A stretch of 64,000 bases of DNA from Saprospira sp. CCB-QB6 (GCF_028464065.1 NZ_CP116808.1:248001-312000), one strand, 5' to 3'; shown: positions 19,108 to 29,085, counted from the first letter of the stretch. Numbers and translations: made by a program. The notes: generated by a model not told the origin, from the sequence alone.

Positions 19108-19572
19108 ATGAAAGGATTTCTATTGCTTATCGCCTTTCTGGCCCTTTTTAGTGCCTGCCAAAAGAACGACAATCTGCCTTCGGTGCCAAAAATAGAATTT
19201 CTAGGCTTTTCTAAAGAGAGTTTAGTTCAAAATGGCCAAGATTCTATTCTTCTTCGCTTTGCTTATGAAGATTTGGAGGGCGATTTGGGCTATGCCTCTG
19301 GGGATAATATCTTTATTTATGACCCCAGAACGGGCCAGCAGTTGGCCAGCTATCAGTTTCCCTTAGACCCCAACTCGCCCCAAACCCAAGAAGGCGAGCT
19401 GCAACTGATTGTCTACTCTGCCTGTTGTGTATATAATGATACGGTGCCCAACTGTGGGCCGCATCCTAGCGTCTTTAATCAAGATTTTTCTTATGAACTG
19501 CAATTGCTCGATCAGGCGGGCCAAGCGAGTAATCGCCTGCTTTGCCCGCCCATTCGCCTGCTTTGCCACTAA
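19108..19572 (+). CDS. Hypothetical lipoprotein, first of a paralogous pair
   Basis: 154 residues with lipobox FSAC (Cys 17). The mature part has an acidic segment YEDLEGDLGY, a C-C pair (YSACCVYNDTVP) and a beta-sandwich-like ending FSYELQLLDQAGQASN before LLCPPIRLLCH. The same layout occurs in the next gene, which starts immediately after this stop codon, so the two form an operon and probably arose by duplication. No function is known. Confidence 0.8.
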   Translation: MKGFLLLIAFLALFSACQKNDNLPSVPKIEFLGFSKESLVQNGQDSILLRFAYEDLEGDLGYASGDNIFIYDPRTGQQLASYQFPLDPNSPQTQEGELQLIVYSACCVYNDTVPNCGPHPSVFNQDFSYELQLLDQAGQASNRLLCPPIRLLCH

Positions 19573-20067
19573 ATGACAATTATGAATAAATCTATTTTTG
19601 GGCTCTTTAGCCTTGGCCTTTTGCTCAGTTTGTTTTGGGCCTGTGAACCCGCTCCCATCTTCCCCGAAGAGCCACAGATTAGTTGGAATCGTTTTTCTGT
19701 GGATACCCTTCAGCAGTTTACTGGAGAGATGAAACTAATTGTCAACTTTACCGATGGCGATGGCGACATTGGTAAATCGGGCGATGACACCACCTACAAC
19801 ATGATTATTATTGACAACCGCAGCCAAGACAGTATTTTTTATGTGATGCCTTATGTTCCTCAGCAGGGAGTAGCCAATGGCATTTCTGGAGAGGTGGAAG
19901 TAGACATGAGCACGGTTTGTTGTATGGTGCCTGGTTTCCCGGTCCTTTGTAGCGATATTCCCAACGTCTATGACTCTCTTACCTACAGCATACTCATCCG
20001 AGATCGGGCAGGCAATTGGAGCAATGAAATAGAATCTGAGCCCCTTTATCTTCGCTGTTTCGAGTAG
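19573..20067 (+). CDS. Hypothetical lipoprotein, second of a paralogous pair
   Basis: 164 residues from the ATG touching the upstream stop codon; a second ATG at 19582 would remove three residues. The lipobox is FWAC. It parallels the preceding gene: FTDGDGDIGKSGDD matches the acidic segment, VDMSTVCCMVPG the C-C pair, and SILIRDRAGNWSNEIES the C-terminal strand before LYLRC. An envelope lipoprotein; the ligand is unknown, though the acidic motif could bind Ca2+ (inference). Confidence 0.8.
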   Translation: MTIMNKSIFGLFSLGLLLSLFWACEPAPIFPEEPQISWNRFSVDTLQQFTGEMKLIVNFTDGDGDIGKSGDDTTYNMIIIDNRSQDSIFYVMPYVPQQGVANGISGEVEVDMSTVCCMVPGFPVLCSDIPNVYDSLTYSILIRDRAGNWSNEIESEPLYLRCFE

Positions 20068-20080
20068 CTTTTTTTGTATT

Positions 20081-20246
20081 TTTTGGGCCCGCGGCCGACC
20101 TAGGCGAAGCCTAGCCGGCCGCCGCTATGCTGCGGGGCTAAATTTATGAGGGTTTCAACCCTCATTTATGTATTATCGTGAAGCGATACCATTGTTGCGG
20201 TGGGTTTTAACCTACCGAAACGGTCCTTTGCAGCGCTGGGCCAAAC
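20081..20246 (+). repeat. GC element copy 5 with palindromic composite replacing its middle
   Basis: Begins as type C (TTTTGGGCCCGCGGCCG, GCCGCTATGCTGCGGGGCT). Where the core should follow, it switches to the palindromic composite: ATGAGGGTTTCAACCCTCAT at 20146-20165, the hairpin ATCG-TGAAG-CGAT, and GCGGTGGGTTTTAACCTACC to 20217. It then resumes the GC-element end GCAGCGCTGGGCC. Confidence 0.8.
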
Positions 20247-20287
20247 TTCTCCCAAGCATTGACTATTCCTAAACGACAGCTGTAGTT

Positions 20288-20295
20288 TATCTTTA
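20288..20295 (+). promoter_or_regulatory. Candidate -7 element (TATCTTTA)
   Basis: TATCTTTA lies 18 nt before the start at 20314 and resembles TAnnTTTG with the last base changed. The same octamer occurs at 30855, 49940 and (minus strand) 42465-42472, upstream of other genes. Confidence 0.35.
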
Positions 20296-20313
20296 TTTCA
20301 CAATACCACACTC

Positions 20314-22575
20314 ATGCGTTATTTTCTAACTCTTCTTTGCTTGTTCGGGCTCTATCAGAAGCCTCACCTCTGTTATTTTGATGATGGAGACTATCATTTT
20401 CAATTTTTTGAGCCTCAGATTTCTACAGATTTGGGCGTTCGCTATTTATTGGATTATGAACCGGGGCTTTGGCATGGCCGTAATCAAGATTTCAATCACA
20501 ATTTGAGTGATTGGCAGCAGCAAATTGGGCAAGAGGTCACAATTACAGACCTTCAGCAGCTCATTTATCAAACCGCTAAAGAGGAAATTGCTAAGTATGA
20601 AAAAGACCGCAAAGCCTTAGCACAGGCAGCAGCAAATAACTCGGTCTTGAAGGCTTGGAGTCAAGACAAGCAGCTCAAAAAAGAAATGGCCGACTATCTC
20701 TGCTTTGCCAAAGAGGTGGCCTTACATACGGGAGAACAGACCTATAGCTGGGAGTTGGATAAAGCCATTTCTCAAGATCAAAGCCGTCTGCTAGAAGCAG
20801 GTGAAAAGGCCATAAAAAATAGCCGTTTAGACTTCATTCAGCAGCGTTATGCATTTCAGTTGGTGCGTCTTGCCTTTTATACGGCTGGACCAGAAAGTTG
20901 CCAAGCCTATTTTCAGCGTTATTTTGCCCAAGGGCCCAAAAACTACATCTACTATCGCGCCTTAGAATATAAAGCAGGTAGTGAAGAAGGACCAACAGCC
21001 AGTCATGCCTTTGCGGCAGTCTTTACCCATTGCGCTGACCGCAGAGCGTCTAGCCTCAATAGTTTTGCACAAAAACTAGCTGATAACTGGGAAAAAGGCT
21101 TGGCCCTTTGCGAAAACGAGGAAGAAAAAGTGGCCTTTTATACGATGCGCGCCCTAGTGCATGGCGGCAATGTAAGCAAGGAGTTAGAGCGCGTGCTTAA
21201 ACTCAGCCCCAATAGTCCTTTGGCCGAGCTGCTCTTGGCCCGCCTATTTAAACATTTGGAAAGTGAAGCCTTTCAGTATGGTTATGAAGAGTATAAAAAA
21301 TACCCCGAGAAGCAGGGCCAACAGCAGCAGCAACTAGGGAGTTTAAAAAAACAATTGGAGCAGCAATTAGCCCAGCCTAACTTGGCTCGGCCAGAACTTT
21401 GGCAGTTGGCTATGGCCTATATTCAGCTCTTCCAAGGGCAATTTGATGAGGCTATGCGACTCAGTCGCAAAGAAAACTACAGTGATAAGATGAAGGGCGA
21501 GGCAGCTCGCATTCATTTTGTGGCCCAACTGGCTAGTCTAAAAGAGCTAGATATGGGAGCTGCGGCCCAGCTTTGGAAAGAGCTACAAACGAACAACTTG
21601 CTTAAGGAGCAGCATCAATTGCAGCGTTTTACTCAAGAGGTATTTGCGGAGAAGTTCTATAATCAGGGAGATTATGCCCGTGCTTTTTTGGTCCAAAACA
21701 ATTTGGGGGCGGCCAAAGACCAGTTGAATGATAAATTGCTCAAAAGCTTTGAGCAATTTATCAGCAAAGCGCGCTGGTCCAACTACTTTGACAATTATTT
21801 GCTAGAAAACAAACTGGGGCAACAGCCAGAGGAGCAAATCAAAGAAATGCGTGGGGTTTATCATTTGCAGCATTTTGAATTGGAAGCGGCCATTGCCGCC
21901 TTTAATAGCTGCAGTGCTGACTTTCGGGCCGAGAGCAATAGCTTTAATTCTAGTTATTTGGATAAATCTATTTTTAGCCGCAAGATCAACCCCGCTGCCT
22001 TCTATTTTGATATTGAGCAGCAGAACATCTATCGGTTCTATGAGGATCATCCCTTTTTGGACCAAAAATACAATCTACTCAGCTTTGCCCAGACGCTCTT
22101 AACCCTAAAGAAAAAGGCGGAGAGCAAGGGACCGCAGCAAGCAGAATACGCTTATATTTTAGCTCAGGCCTTGTATAATATTGGGCCAGCGGGTTGGCAT
22201 CGCCCTGCTATCTATTATAGTACAGACAATGGGGGACATTCTGCTTGGTACGACTTCAGCAAAGAAGATAAATTAGCGAAGAGTTTTGCTTCTGCTAATT
22301 GGGATCACAATCGTTATTACAATCCTGACATCGCTATTAAGTATATTCAGCTTGGGCTTAGCACCACTAAGGACGATGAACTAGCGGCTAAGTTAAACTA
22401 CTTGGGGGCACAGATAGAGATTAGTCGCCCCCATATTCTTGGCCAATATTGGGACTGGGAAGACAATGTAAAGAAGAGCAAGCATGCAGACTATCTTAAG
22501 GCGCTTAAAAAATATAAGGGCAGTCGCTTTGAGCAGGAAGTCTTGAATGAATGTTATTATTATCGAGCACTCTAA
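20314..22575 (+). CDS. Large hypothetical protein with helical repeats
   Basis: 753 residues. The first 20 (RYFLTLLCLFGLYQ) could be a weak signal peptide, so export is likely. The rest is almost wholly helical, with TPR-like segments such as LWQLAMAYIQLFQGQFDEAM (about 367-386), and many K, E, Q and Y residues. No catalytic motif is seen. It is a single gene with its own promoter-like element and a strong terminator immediately after the stop. It could be a scaffold or solute-binding protein, but this is a guess. Confidence 0.75.
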   Translation: MRYFLTLLCLFGLYQKPHLCYFDDGDYHFQFFEPQISTDLGVRYLLDYEPGLWHGRNQDFNHNLSDWQQQIGQEVTITDLQQLIYQTAKEEIAKYEKDRKALAQAAANNSVLKAWSQDKQLKKEMADYLCFAKEVALHTGEQTYSWELDKAISQDQSRLLEAGEKAIKNSRLDFIQQRYAFQLVRLAFYTAGPESCQAYFQRYFAQGPKNYIYYRALEYKAGSEEGPTASHAFAAVFTHCADRRASSLNSFAQKLADNWEKGLALCENEEEKVAFYTMRALVHGGNVSKELERVLKLSPNSPLAELLLARLFKHLESEAFQYGYEEYKKYPEKQGQQQQQLGSLKKQLEQQLAQPNLARPELWQLAMAYIQLFQGQFDEAMRLSRKENYSDKMKGEAARIHFVAQLASLKELDMGAAAQLWKELQTNNLLKEQHQLQRFTQEVFAEKFYNQGDYARAFLVQNNLGAAKDQLNDKLLKSFEQFISKARWSNYFDNYLLENKLGQQPEEQIKEMRGVYHLQHFELEAAIAAFNSCSADFRAESNSFNSSYLDKSIFSRKINPAAFYFDIEQQNIYRFYEDHPFLDQKYNLLSFAQTLLTLKKKAESKGPQQAEYAYILAQALYNIGPAGWHRPAIYYSTDNGGHSAWYDFSKEDKLAKSFASANWDHNRYYNPDIAIKYIQLGLSTTKDDELAAKLNYLGAQIEISRPHILGQYWDWEDNVKKSKHADYLKALKKYKGSRFEQEVLNECYYYRAL

Positions 22576-22582
22576 ACAGCCA

Positions 22583-22620
22583 ACGGGCTTACTTCAGTTT
22601 TGAAGTAAGCCCGTTTTTTT
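22583..22620 (+). terminator. Intrinsic terminator
   Basis: ACGGGCTTACTTCA / TGAAGTAAGCCCGT stem with a short T-rich loop and T7 tail, 7 nt after the stop of the 753-residue gene. Confidence 0.9.
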
Positions 22621-22624
22621 GTGT

Positions 22625-22767
22625 CCTACAGGGCCGAAGGCCCGCAGGCTGAGGGATGGGCAGCAGTGGCCCGAAGGGCCAGACCTAGGCGCTTGCGCCG
22701 CAGGGCCGAGCGAACAGCGAGCTGCGATACAGCCCGACCCGAGCAAAGCGAGGGGCAGCCCCAAAAT
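22625..22767 (-). repeat. GC-rich modular element, copy 6 (reverse, type A)
   Basis: Begins CTACAGGGCCGAAGGCCC and ends GAGGGGCAGCCCCAAAA. It is nearly identical to copy 7 (about three differences over 138 bases). The AT-rich stretch 22768-23107 that follows shows no gene or clear signal. Confidence 0.88.
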
Positions 22768-23107
22768 ATAGTTCTAAATTCCTTCATCAATGACTTTATA
22801 CATTGTATCAAAACCGAATAAAATATTTTTTCACTTTAAAAGTAATACGTCACAAATACAGTAAACCAAGGCTTAACAAACCCGAAAAGCGCAGATACCA
22901 GAACAACAAAGTACAGCGCAGCTATTTTTAAAATAAAATTTTACAGATATAGAGAACACCCAAAAAAAACCATTAACTCAAGGCAGACTACTTAACAAGG
23001 ATTTCCATTTAACGCTGAAATTAAGTTTTGAAGAAAGGAACCAAAAGCTATAGCTTTGCATCTAGTACAAAGAAATTTATTTTAACATTTTTTTTAGAAC
23101 TAGAACC

Positions 23108-25570
23108 ATGCAAAAAATGCAATTCTGGGCCCTTCTTTTGTTCCTGCTTATTGGACAAAAGGGTTGGGCGCAAGATTTTGACGATTACCGCTGTCTTTCG
23201 GCTAGCGGTGAGGTCCCCAAACGTTTCTTACTCAATTCTGCGCAGAAATATGAGTTAGGATTGGCCCAACTAGATCCGGGCTTAAGCAACAAAGACCGTA
23301 AAACTCAGGCGAAATTTCAGCAACAAACTATCTACACCATTGATGATTTGCTTCGTTCGGGCAAGGTCCTTTTTGGTACGCCCATCAATGATTATGTGAA
23401 CAAAGTTGGAAATCGTTTGCTGGAGCATACTCCTGAGCTCAAAGGTAAAGTAGATTTCTTTGTTATTCGCTCTTCTGCGGTGAATGCTTTTGCTACGGCC
23501 ACTGGGGTGGTTTGTGTCAATATGGGCCTTTTAGCCCAGTTGGAGAATGAGGCCCAGTTGGCCTTCGTGCTTTCTCATGAATTGATGCACGTACAAAAAC
23601 AACATAGCTTGAGCCAGTACGAAAAAGACTTGGCGATTCTACACGAGAGCAAGCAAAGAAGTCTGTTGAAGAAAGCAGACTTTAATAGCGCCCTCTTGGA
23701 GTCTAACTCTTATTCTAGAGAGCTCGAATTTGAAGCGGATAAAGGGGGCTTAGATATTTTCCTGAAAACCCAGTACAACACAGCAGCCCTAAAGTCAGCC
23801 TTTAGTCTACTCAATTACGCTTATTTGCTGTATGATACCACAGCTTTTGATCTTCAATATTTCAATGAGGGAAGTTGTCAGCTAGATCCCTCTATCTTTT
23901 TGCCTGAGGATAGCTTGAATGCTATTTCAGCCTGGGTAGATGATTCGGAAAATACAGATACCTTAAAAAGCACACACCCTAGCACACTTCGTCGTTGGGA
24001 GGTCGTAGAAGGGACAATTTCTGGAAAGACCACTGGCGATCAATTTTTTATTGAGCCCAAAGCAGAGTTTGAGCGCATCCGCAAAATTGCTCGTTTTGAA
24101 TTGGCCTCTTACTATTTGCATAACTTCCGTTTTGAAGATGCGATTTATGTGGTTCAATTGCTCCGCAAAGAAGAGCCCAACAGTCGTTATCTCAGAGAAG
24201 TGGAAGTTCAGGCCCTGCATGCCAGCTCTCGTTTTAGTATGTATGGGGCGAGTAGTTTCATGAACAGTGATTATCGTCGCCAGCTAAAAACGTATAGCAA
24301 AATTGAGGGTGGACAACAGCAGCTTTACTTCATGAGCAGTAACCTTCGTGCAGTAGAATTGGCTAGTTTGGCCCTTTATAAGGCTTGGAAGTTGCATAAA
24401 GATTATCCAGAAGATAAATACTTTGAGAACTATTATCGGGATGCTATCTATGTGTTGCAGCAGCATATTCCTAGCTTTGATAAATTGCCTGAGGCGATGT
24501 CAGCGGCTGAAATCAAAGCCTATTTGGCCAAGGCCCCTGCCGCACAAGAGTATCCTATAGTAAAAGTAACCAAAGATAGTTTACCCAAAGCTTTGCAAGA
24601 TGTAAAGCTCAAAACGCTGTTCAATAGTTATCGCAAAAGCTATGGCTATAGTGATTTGAATAAGGGCTACAACATTGCTCGCTATATACTTTCTGATCTC
24701 TTGATCGATGAGACCTTCAAAAGCGACTACGAGCAGGTAGAAGACTATCATCAGCAATTGATGCAAAAAGATTCAATTGATCAAGCTCAAGCAGAAGCTC
24801 GCAAAGCCAATAAAAAAGCCAAAGAGCCAGGTTTGGGTATTGACTCTGTTCTTTATGTTAATCCTTACCTACTAGTTGTTAATACCCATCCGCATTTATG
24901 GAAAGAAACTAACTCTAGTTTAGACTTTAAAAGACGGGATAAAGTCTTAGCAAAGTTCTATAAGGAAGTTTATAGAGCTGCAAAAAAAGAAGGTCTACAT
25001 GTTCAAACATTGGATAACCGCAATGTAGAAGAGCTAGATGCAGAGCGCTATGCAGAAGTAGCCACGATTAAGGACTGGCTTCGCTTCCGTGTTAATTTAG
25101 ACAGCCGCCATCATCCTATTTTTAACCAAAGAGAAGTAGACAGAATCTGTAAAAAATACGGCAGCCCTTATATTGTTACTGGGGGATATATTCAACAGGG
25201 ATATGATCGCAAAATCAATAGACCTATTCAAATTGCTGTTGCGGCTGGTGCAGCCTCAATTATTACAGGGGCTATTTTGACAAAGGTAGGAATGTCCAAA
25301 GAGGAGGGGAACGATTATTTTGGGTCAAGTTCTGCTTTATTGATAACAGGAGTGGTAGCAATTGTTGCTGCTGGCTATGTCAATGCTGACCTAAAATTCG
25401 GTATTTTTAGTGAGCAGCTTTACTTTAGCTCTATTTTTAATACTACTAATTCGACCTATGAAACTATTGGTTTTTCTAATAAAATAGGGATACCTAAACT
25501 AGGTAGCCTGCCTAGAAGAATAAAAAACCAAATTCGCAAAGACATCAAACGGATCAAAAAGCAAGACTAA
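23108..25570 (+). CDS. Secreted M48-family zinc metalloprotease
   Basis: 820 residues with a signal peptide (about 1-22, ending GWAQ). The zinc motif HELMH is at 157-161, and the third ligand lies in EFEADKGG (Glu about 209), as in M48 (BepA/Oma1-like) peptidases. A long middle region is probably helical repeats. Two hydrophobic segments near the end (IQIAVAAGAASIITGAILT and LLITGVVAIVAAGYV) may anchor it in a membrane. The gene that follows starts 12 nt after the stop and is probably co-transcribed. Likely role: periplasmic quality control of envelope proteins, inferred from the family. Confidence 0.88.
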   Translation: MQKMQFWALLLFLLIGQKGWAQDFDDYRCLSASGEVPKRFLLNSAQKYELGLAQLDPGLSNKDRKTQAKFQQQTIYTIDDLLRSGKVLFGTPINDYVNKVGNRLLEHTPELKGKVDFFVIRSSAVNAFATATGVVCVNMGLLAQLENEAQLAFVLSHELMHVQKQHSLSQYEKDLAILHESKQRSLLKKADFNSALLESNSYSRELEFEADKGGLDIFLKTQYNTAALKSAFSLLNYAYLLYDTTAFDLQYFNEGSCQLDPSIFLPEDSLNAISAWVDDSENTDTLKSTHPSTLRRWEVVEGTISGKTTGDQFFIEPKAEFERIRKIARFELASYYLHNFRFEDAIYVVQLLRKEEPNSRYLREVEVQALHASSRFSMYGASSFMNSDYRRQLKTYSKIEGGQQQLYFMSSNLRAVELASLALYKAWKLHKDYPEDKYFENYYRDAIYVLQQHIPSFDKLPEAMSAAEIKAYLAKAPAAQEYPIVKVTKDSLPKALQDVKLKTLFNSYRKSYGYSDLNKGYNIARYILSDLLIDETFKSDYEQVEDYHQQLMQKDSIDQAQAEARKANKKAKEPGLGIDSVLYVNPYLLVVNTHPHLWKETNSSLDFKRRDKVLAKFYKEVYRAAKKEGLHVQTLDNRNVEELDAERYAEVATIKDWLRFRVNLDSRHHPIFNQREVDRICKKYGSPYIVTGGYIQQGYDRKINRPIQIAVAAGAASIITGAILTKVGMSKEEGNDYFGSSSALLITGVVAIVAAGYVNADLKFGIFSEQLYFSSIFNTTNSTYETIGFSNKIGIPKLGSLPRRIKNQIRKDIKRIKKQD

Positions 25571-25582
25571 TAACCACTAAAT

Positions 25583-26284
25583 ATGAAATCAATAATTTGC
25601 AGCTTTTTGCTGCTATTTATAGGCCTTAGTCTTCAAGCGCAAGGCACTTACTACAAAAATATTGAGGCCTTACTAAAAGATGAAGGCCAAACTATCAAGG
25701 AAGTAAAAAAAGCTCGACTAGTTAGGTTTACCGTGGAGAAAAAAGAGTGCTTTGCCTATTACATTAAGGCTAAGCTAGCCAATGGGGAAACACTCAAATC
25801 TATTTGGGATGTTGAGCAGCCCGCCTTTTATAAAAAGGATGGACAGCTCTATTGCCTAAAGCGCACACAAGTAGGCGTAAAAGTTACCGACAAGAAAGTC
25901 ATCCGTATCTACCAAGATGATTTTTTTGAGCTACAAACCATTGGCAACTTTTTCTACTTCAAGTTAGTCAAAACACATCCTTTCATCAATGACTTTAAGA
26001 AAAACGCACAATTCAAGATCAAAGCCTTTGAAAGCGAGCACTATAACAGCATGCTTTTCATGGGGGCTAGCAAAATGACTTGGGGCTTAGTTCAAAAAGA
26101 AAAGATGATTGGAAGCCTAGAAGATCTTGCGGAAATCAGCAATGTAGGCCGTGACCTTTACCTCCGCTGCCTCAACTACCTAGAACAAAAGGCCGAAAAA
26201 GAAGGCCTCGCTATCGATGAAGTTTCTTTTAGCCTAAAAGAGTTTGAGGATATCCTCTTCAAATTTGAAAGCGGAGAAATCTAA
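25583..26284 (+). CDS. Hypothetical secreted protein
   Basis: 233 residues with a clear signal peptide (ending LSLQAQ, about residue 19). The mature protein is basic (many K) with a beta-rich first half and helical end (LNYLEQKAEKEG). No family is recognised. It is 12 nt downstream of the M48 protease gene and ends at a terminator, so the two form an operon; it may be a partner or substrate of the protease. Confidence 0.75.
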   Translation: MKSIICSFLLLFIGLSLQAQGTYYKNIEALLKDEGQTIKEVKKARLVRFTVEKKECFAYYIKAKLANGETLKSIWDVEQPAFYKKDGQLYCLKRTQVGVKVTDKKVIRIYQDDFFELQTIGNFFYFKLVKTHPFINDFKKNAQFKIKAFESEHYNSMLFMGASKMTWGLVQKEKMIGSLEDLAEISNVGRDLYLRCLNYLEQKAEKEGLAIDEVSFSLKEFEDILFKFESGEI

Positions 26285-26290
26285 ACTTTT

Positions 26291-26321
26291 AAGCGTCCCA
26301 ATTGGGGCGCTTTTTTTTTTT
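26291..26321 (+). terminator. Intrinsic terminator
   Basis: AAGCGTCCC-AATT-GGGGCGCTT followed by a T10 run, just after the stop of the 233-residue gene. It ends the M48 operon. Confidence 0.88.
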
Positions 26322-26360
26322 GCTTTTTCAGGGCACTTTGGCCCAAATGTTTTTGGCGTT

Positions 26361-26502
26361 CTACAGGGCCGAAGGCCCGCAGGCTGAGGGATGGGCAGCA
26401 GTGGCCCGAAGGGCCAGACCTAGGCGCTTGCGCCGCAGGGCCGAGCGATCAGCGAGCTGCGAAACAGCCCGACCCGAGCGAAGCGAGGGGCAGCCCCAAA
26501 AG
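26361..26502 (-). repeat. GC-rich modular element, copy 7 (reverse, type A)
   Basis: Near-twin of copy 6, same strand, 3.7 kb away. The variable hairpin is AGGCGC-TTGC-GCC. The remaining part of 26285-26598 has nothing else. Confidence 0.88.
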
Positions 26503-26598
26503 AAAAGGATCAGATTTCTGAGGATAATAAAATTCCTTTTTTTATAGCGAAATGCCTACATTGAACAGATAAAATGATCCCCCTAAAACACAATCCTG

Positions 26599-29079
26599 AT
26601 GGTATCTAAAAGTCTTCGCCTAGGTTTTATTATGGGAGGTGGCGTCTCCTTAGGCAGCTTCTCTTCAGCTGCACTCTGCGAATCGATTAAACAATTGTTG
26701 GTCTATGCCGAATATGAAGATGGAACTGGGCAAAAAAAGCCTTATGATCGCATTGAAATTGATGTCCTAACCGGCTCTAGTGCTGGAGCGATTAGTCTGG
26801 GAATTATGCTACGCGGTCTGGCCAACCCCAGAGATCAATATAGCTTTTTGGGCTACAATTCCTACCCCCACTTCCGTCAAGAATTGCAAAAGGAAGTGCT
26901 GGGCCAATTTGGAGAAGCGGCCTATAAAATGATGAGTGAATATCCCGAAAAGTTTGAGGATCTACTCGCCATTCAAGGGGTTCAAAAAATACAAGAACAC
27001 ATCTGGGCCAAAGAAGTCAATCTAGACGAACTACTGGCCCAAAACAAGGATAAAGTCAAAACGCAGGCAGGCCTGCTAGACCGTAGTTATATTGACGCTA
27101 TGGGCAGCCGCTATTTTGGCTTCCCCCAACAACAACCCAAGCTAGACCACTGCAGACTCTTGGCCCCTAGGGTCCTCTTTGCCTGTACGCTCAGCAATTT
27201 GCAAGCGCTCAACCTAGAAGGTGCTGCCAATAGCTCGCCTTTTGGCTCGGCCCTAAACGATGCCGAGGTCTATAAATCACATGCCGAATTGCGCTGCTTC
27301 GACCTCAATTTTGGTGAGGTAAAAGAAGAGTTTTTCCACTACTACCCCATTCCTTGGCGGCAGTTTCACTTGGGCCCAGATTATTGCTACCAAAACAAAG
27401 ATCAACAAAAAGAAATGGGTAGTTTGCTCAATATGGCCTGCTGGCATGAGCTCTCCGCCAGTTGTATTGCCTCTGCAGCTTTTCCCCTCGCTTTTGAACC
27501 CGTTCGCCTCCGTCGATACCGACACGAATTGCAGGATCGCTGGCCCCAAGCGCTAGCCGCCGAAGACAGCCATATTTTTACTTATGTAGATGGCGGAATG
27601 TTCAATAACGAGCCTATTCGAGAGGCCATGCGCCTAGCCAGTTATTTGGACCAACTCCATAAAGCTGGGCCAGATTACGACCGGCTCATGCTCTTTGTCG
27701 ATCCTATCGTAGGCGAAATTCGAGAGAATTTCCAAGAGGGATCTACCCAAGTTCTTGGCCTTCAACGCTCTTGGCTGACGGGTAGAGCAAAATGGGGCCC
27801 CCGATCCCCCTTGGCCCGCATTAGCGACAAACTCCCTAAACTGGTCTCGGCCCTTTTACACGAATCTCAACAAGGCGAATGGCGAAAAATTAAAGCTGTT
27901 GTCGACCGCTTTGGTGAACGAAAAAAACTCCGCCAATACCAAAAATCGCAATACGCAGGCCGCCAATTGCCCGCCGCAGAACGCGCAGAATTGCGCAGTT
28001 TTGTAGAAATCGAACTAGGCAAACTGCGCCAAGCGCTCCAACTCCCCCCCGCTTACCTCCAACTGAGCCAAGAACTCAGCAGAATCTTGAGCGAGGAACA
28101 AGATTTCTTTGCCGATAAATTGCCCTGGCAAGATGCGCAAGCCCTTTGGGATAGCCTCTACGCCTATGTAGAAGAACAAGAAATTAAAGCCGAAGAACAA
28201 GCCGCTTGGGACCTTAGCCTTAGCTTTTTAGCCTTGGACCTTGGCCTAGCCTTAGTCGCCAAAGAACAAAAGGCTAAAATCATTGGTATTGCGCCCTTTG
28301 ATTTCTATCAATCTGAGACAGAGCCTTATAATCTACTCAAACTGCCCGGCCTTGGCCTCTCTGGTTTTGCAGGCTTTGCTTCAGAAGCTGCTAGCCGCTA
28401 CGAAGCCCGCTATGCGGCCTATTGTAGCTTCCGAATTTTACGGGAATTGGGCTATAGTAGCGCCCCCAAAGACCTCATGAAACTCCCCCCAGCCTTCTCT
28501 CTCGAGCAATTTGATGAGCCTATGCTCAATGGAGTCCGCAATTCTTTGCTCAACCGATTTTCTCAATTGGTCCCCTCCGAATATCAACGGGCACTCCCCT
28601 TCTTAGAAGGCTTTTTATCCGATAGTTTAGATCGCTTTATTGAGCAAAATATCGGTCCAAAACGCAAATGTATTAGCATCGAGCTCCGCCTGCATTTGGC
28701 CGACAATAACTACTGCCTCAGAGGCTACAACGAAGATGGCCAACACAAAAAGAACCAACTCAATGCTAAAGATTGGGCCGGCCGAGAATATATCGTCACT
28801 CAAGTCGATTACTACCCACAAATTCAACGCTGGACAGGCCCCAACCTTGCCCCCAATAACCAACTTTGGCTAGATCGTATCCGCCTGTTCAATAGCCAAG
28901 AATTTATGCCCCTCCCCTTGCCTGAATTACCTGAGGGACATCCCGCCTATCTCCGTGCTTATCCCGTTTTTGAGCTGGACCTACGCACAGAAACAGAGAT
29001 TGGCGCCCCCCGAACAATTGCCGCCTCAGAATGGCAACTTTTGCCCGATCCCGGAAGTTTGGATGCCGCTGAATATTAG
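26599..29079 (+). CDS. Patatin-like phospholipase/acyl hydrolase
   Basis: 826 residues. The N-terminal third is a patatin domain: oxyanion-hole glycines GGGVSLGSF (about 13-21), nucleophile elbow GSSAG (59-63, Ser 61) and catalytic aspartate in DGG (Asp 331, context YVDGGMFNNEP). The remaining ~450 residues, including charged helical stretches (EEQEIKAEEQAAWDLSLSFL), match no domain I know; long patatin-like proteins of this kind exist in bacteria. There is no signal peptide, so it is cytoplasmic or exported another way. Expected reaction: hydrolysis of acyl esters of phospholipids. It is a single gene between GC elements. Confidence 0.9.
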   Translation: MVSKSLRLGFIMGGGVSLGSFSSAALCESIKQLLVYAEYEDGTGQKKPYDRIEIDVLTGSSAGAISLGIMLRGLANPRDQYSFLGYNSYPHFRQELQKEVLGQFGEAAYKMMSEYPEKFEDLLAIQGVQKIQEHIWAKEVNLDELLAQNKDKVKTQAGLLDRSYIDAMGSRYFGFPQQQPKLDHCRLLAPRVLFACTLSNLQALNLEGAANSSPFGSALNDAEVYKSHAELRCFDLNFGEVKEEFFHYYPIPWRQFHLGPDYCYQNKDQQKEMGSLLNMACWHELSASCIASAAFPLAFEPVRLRRYRHELQDRWPQALAAEDSHIFTYVDGGMFNNEPIREAMRLASYLDQLHKAGPDYDRLMLFVDPIVGEIRENFQEGSTQVLGLQRSWLTGRAKWGPRSPLARISDKLPKLVSALLHESQQGEWRKIKAVVDRFGERKKLRQYQKSQYAGRQLPAAERAELRSFVEIELGKLRQALQLPPAYLQLSQELSRILSEEQDFFADKLPWQDAQALWDSLYAYVEEQEIKAEEQAAWDLSLSFLALDLGLALVAKEQKAKIIGIAPFDFYQSETEPYNLLKLPGLGLSGFAGFASEAASRYEARYAAYCSFRILRELGYSSAPKDLMKLPPAFSLEQFDEPMLNGVRNSLLNRFSQLVPSEYQRALPFLEGFLSDSLDRFIEQNIGPKRKCISIELRLHLADNNYCLRGYNEDGQHKKNQLNAKDWAGREYIVTQVDYYPQIQRWTGPNLAPNNQLWLDRIRLFNSQEFMPLPLPELPEGHPAYLRAYPVFELDLRTETEIGAPRTIAASEWQLLPDPGSLDAAEY

Positions 29080-29085
29080 TTCCTC

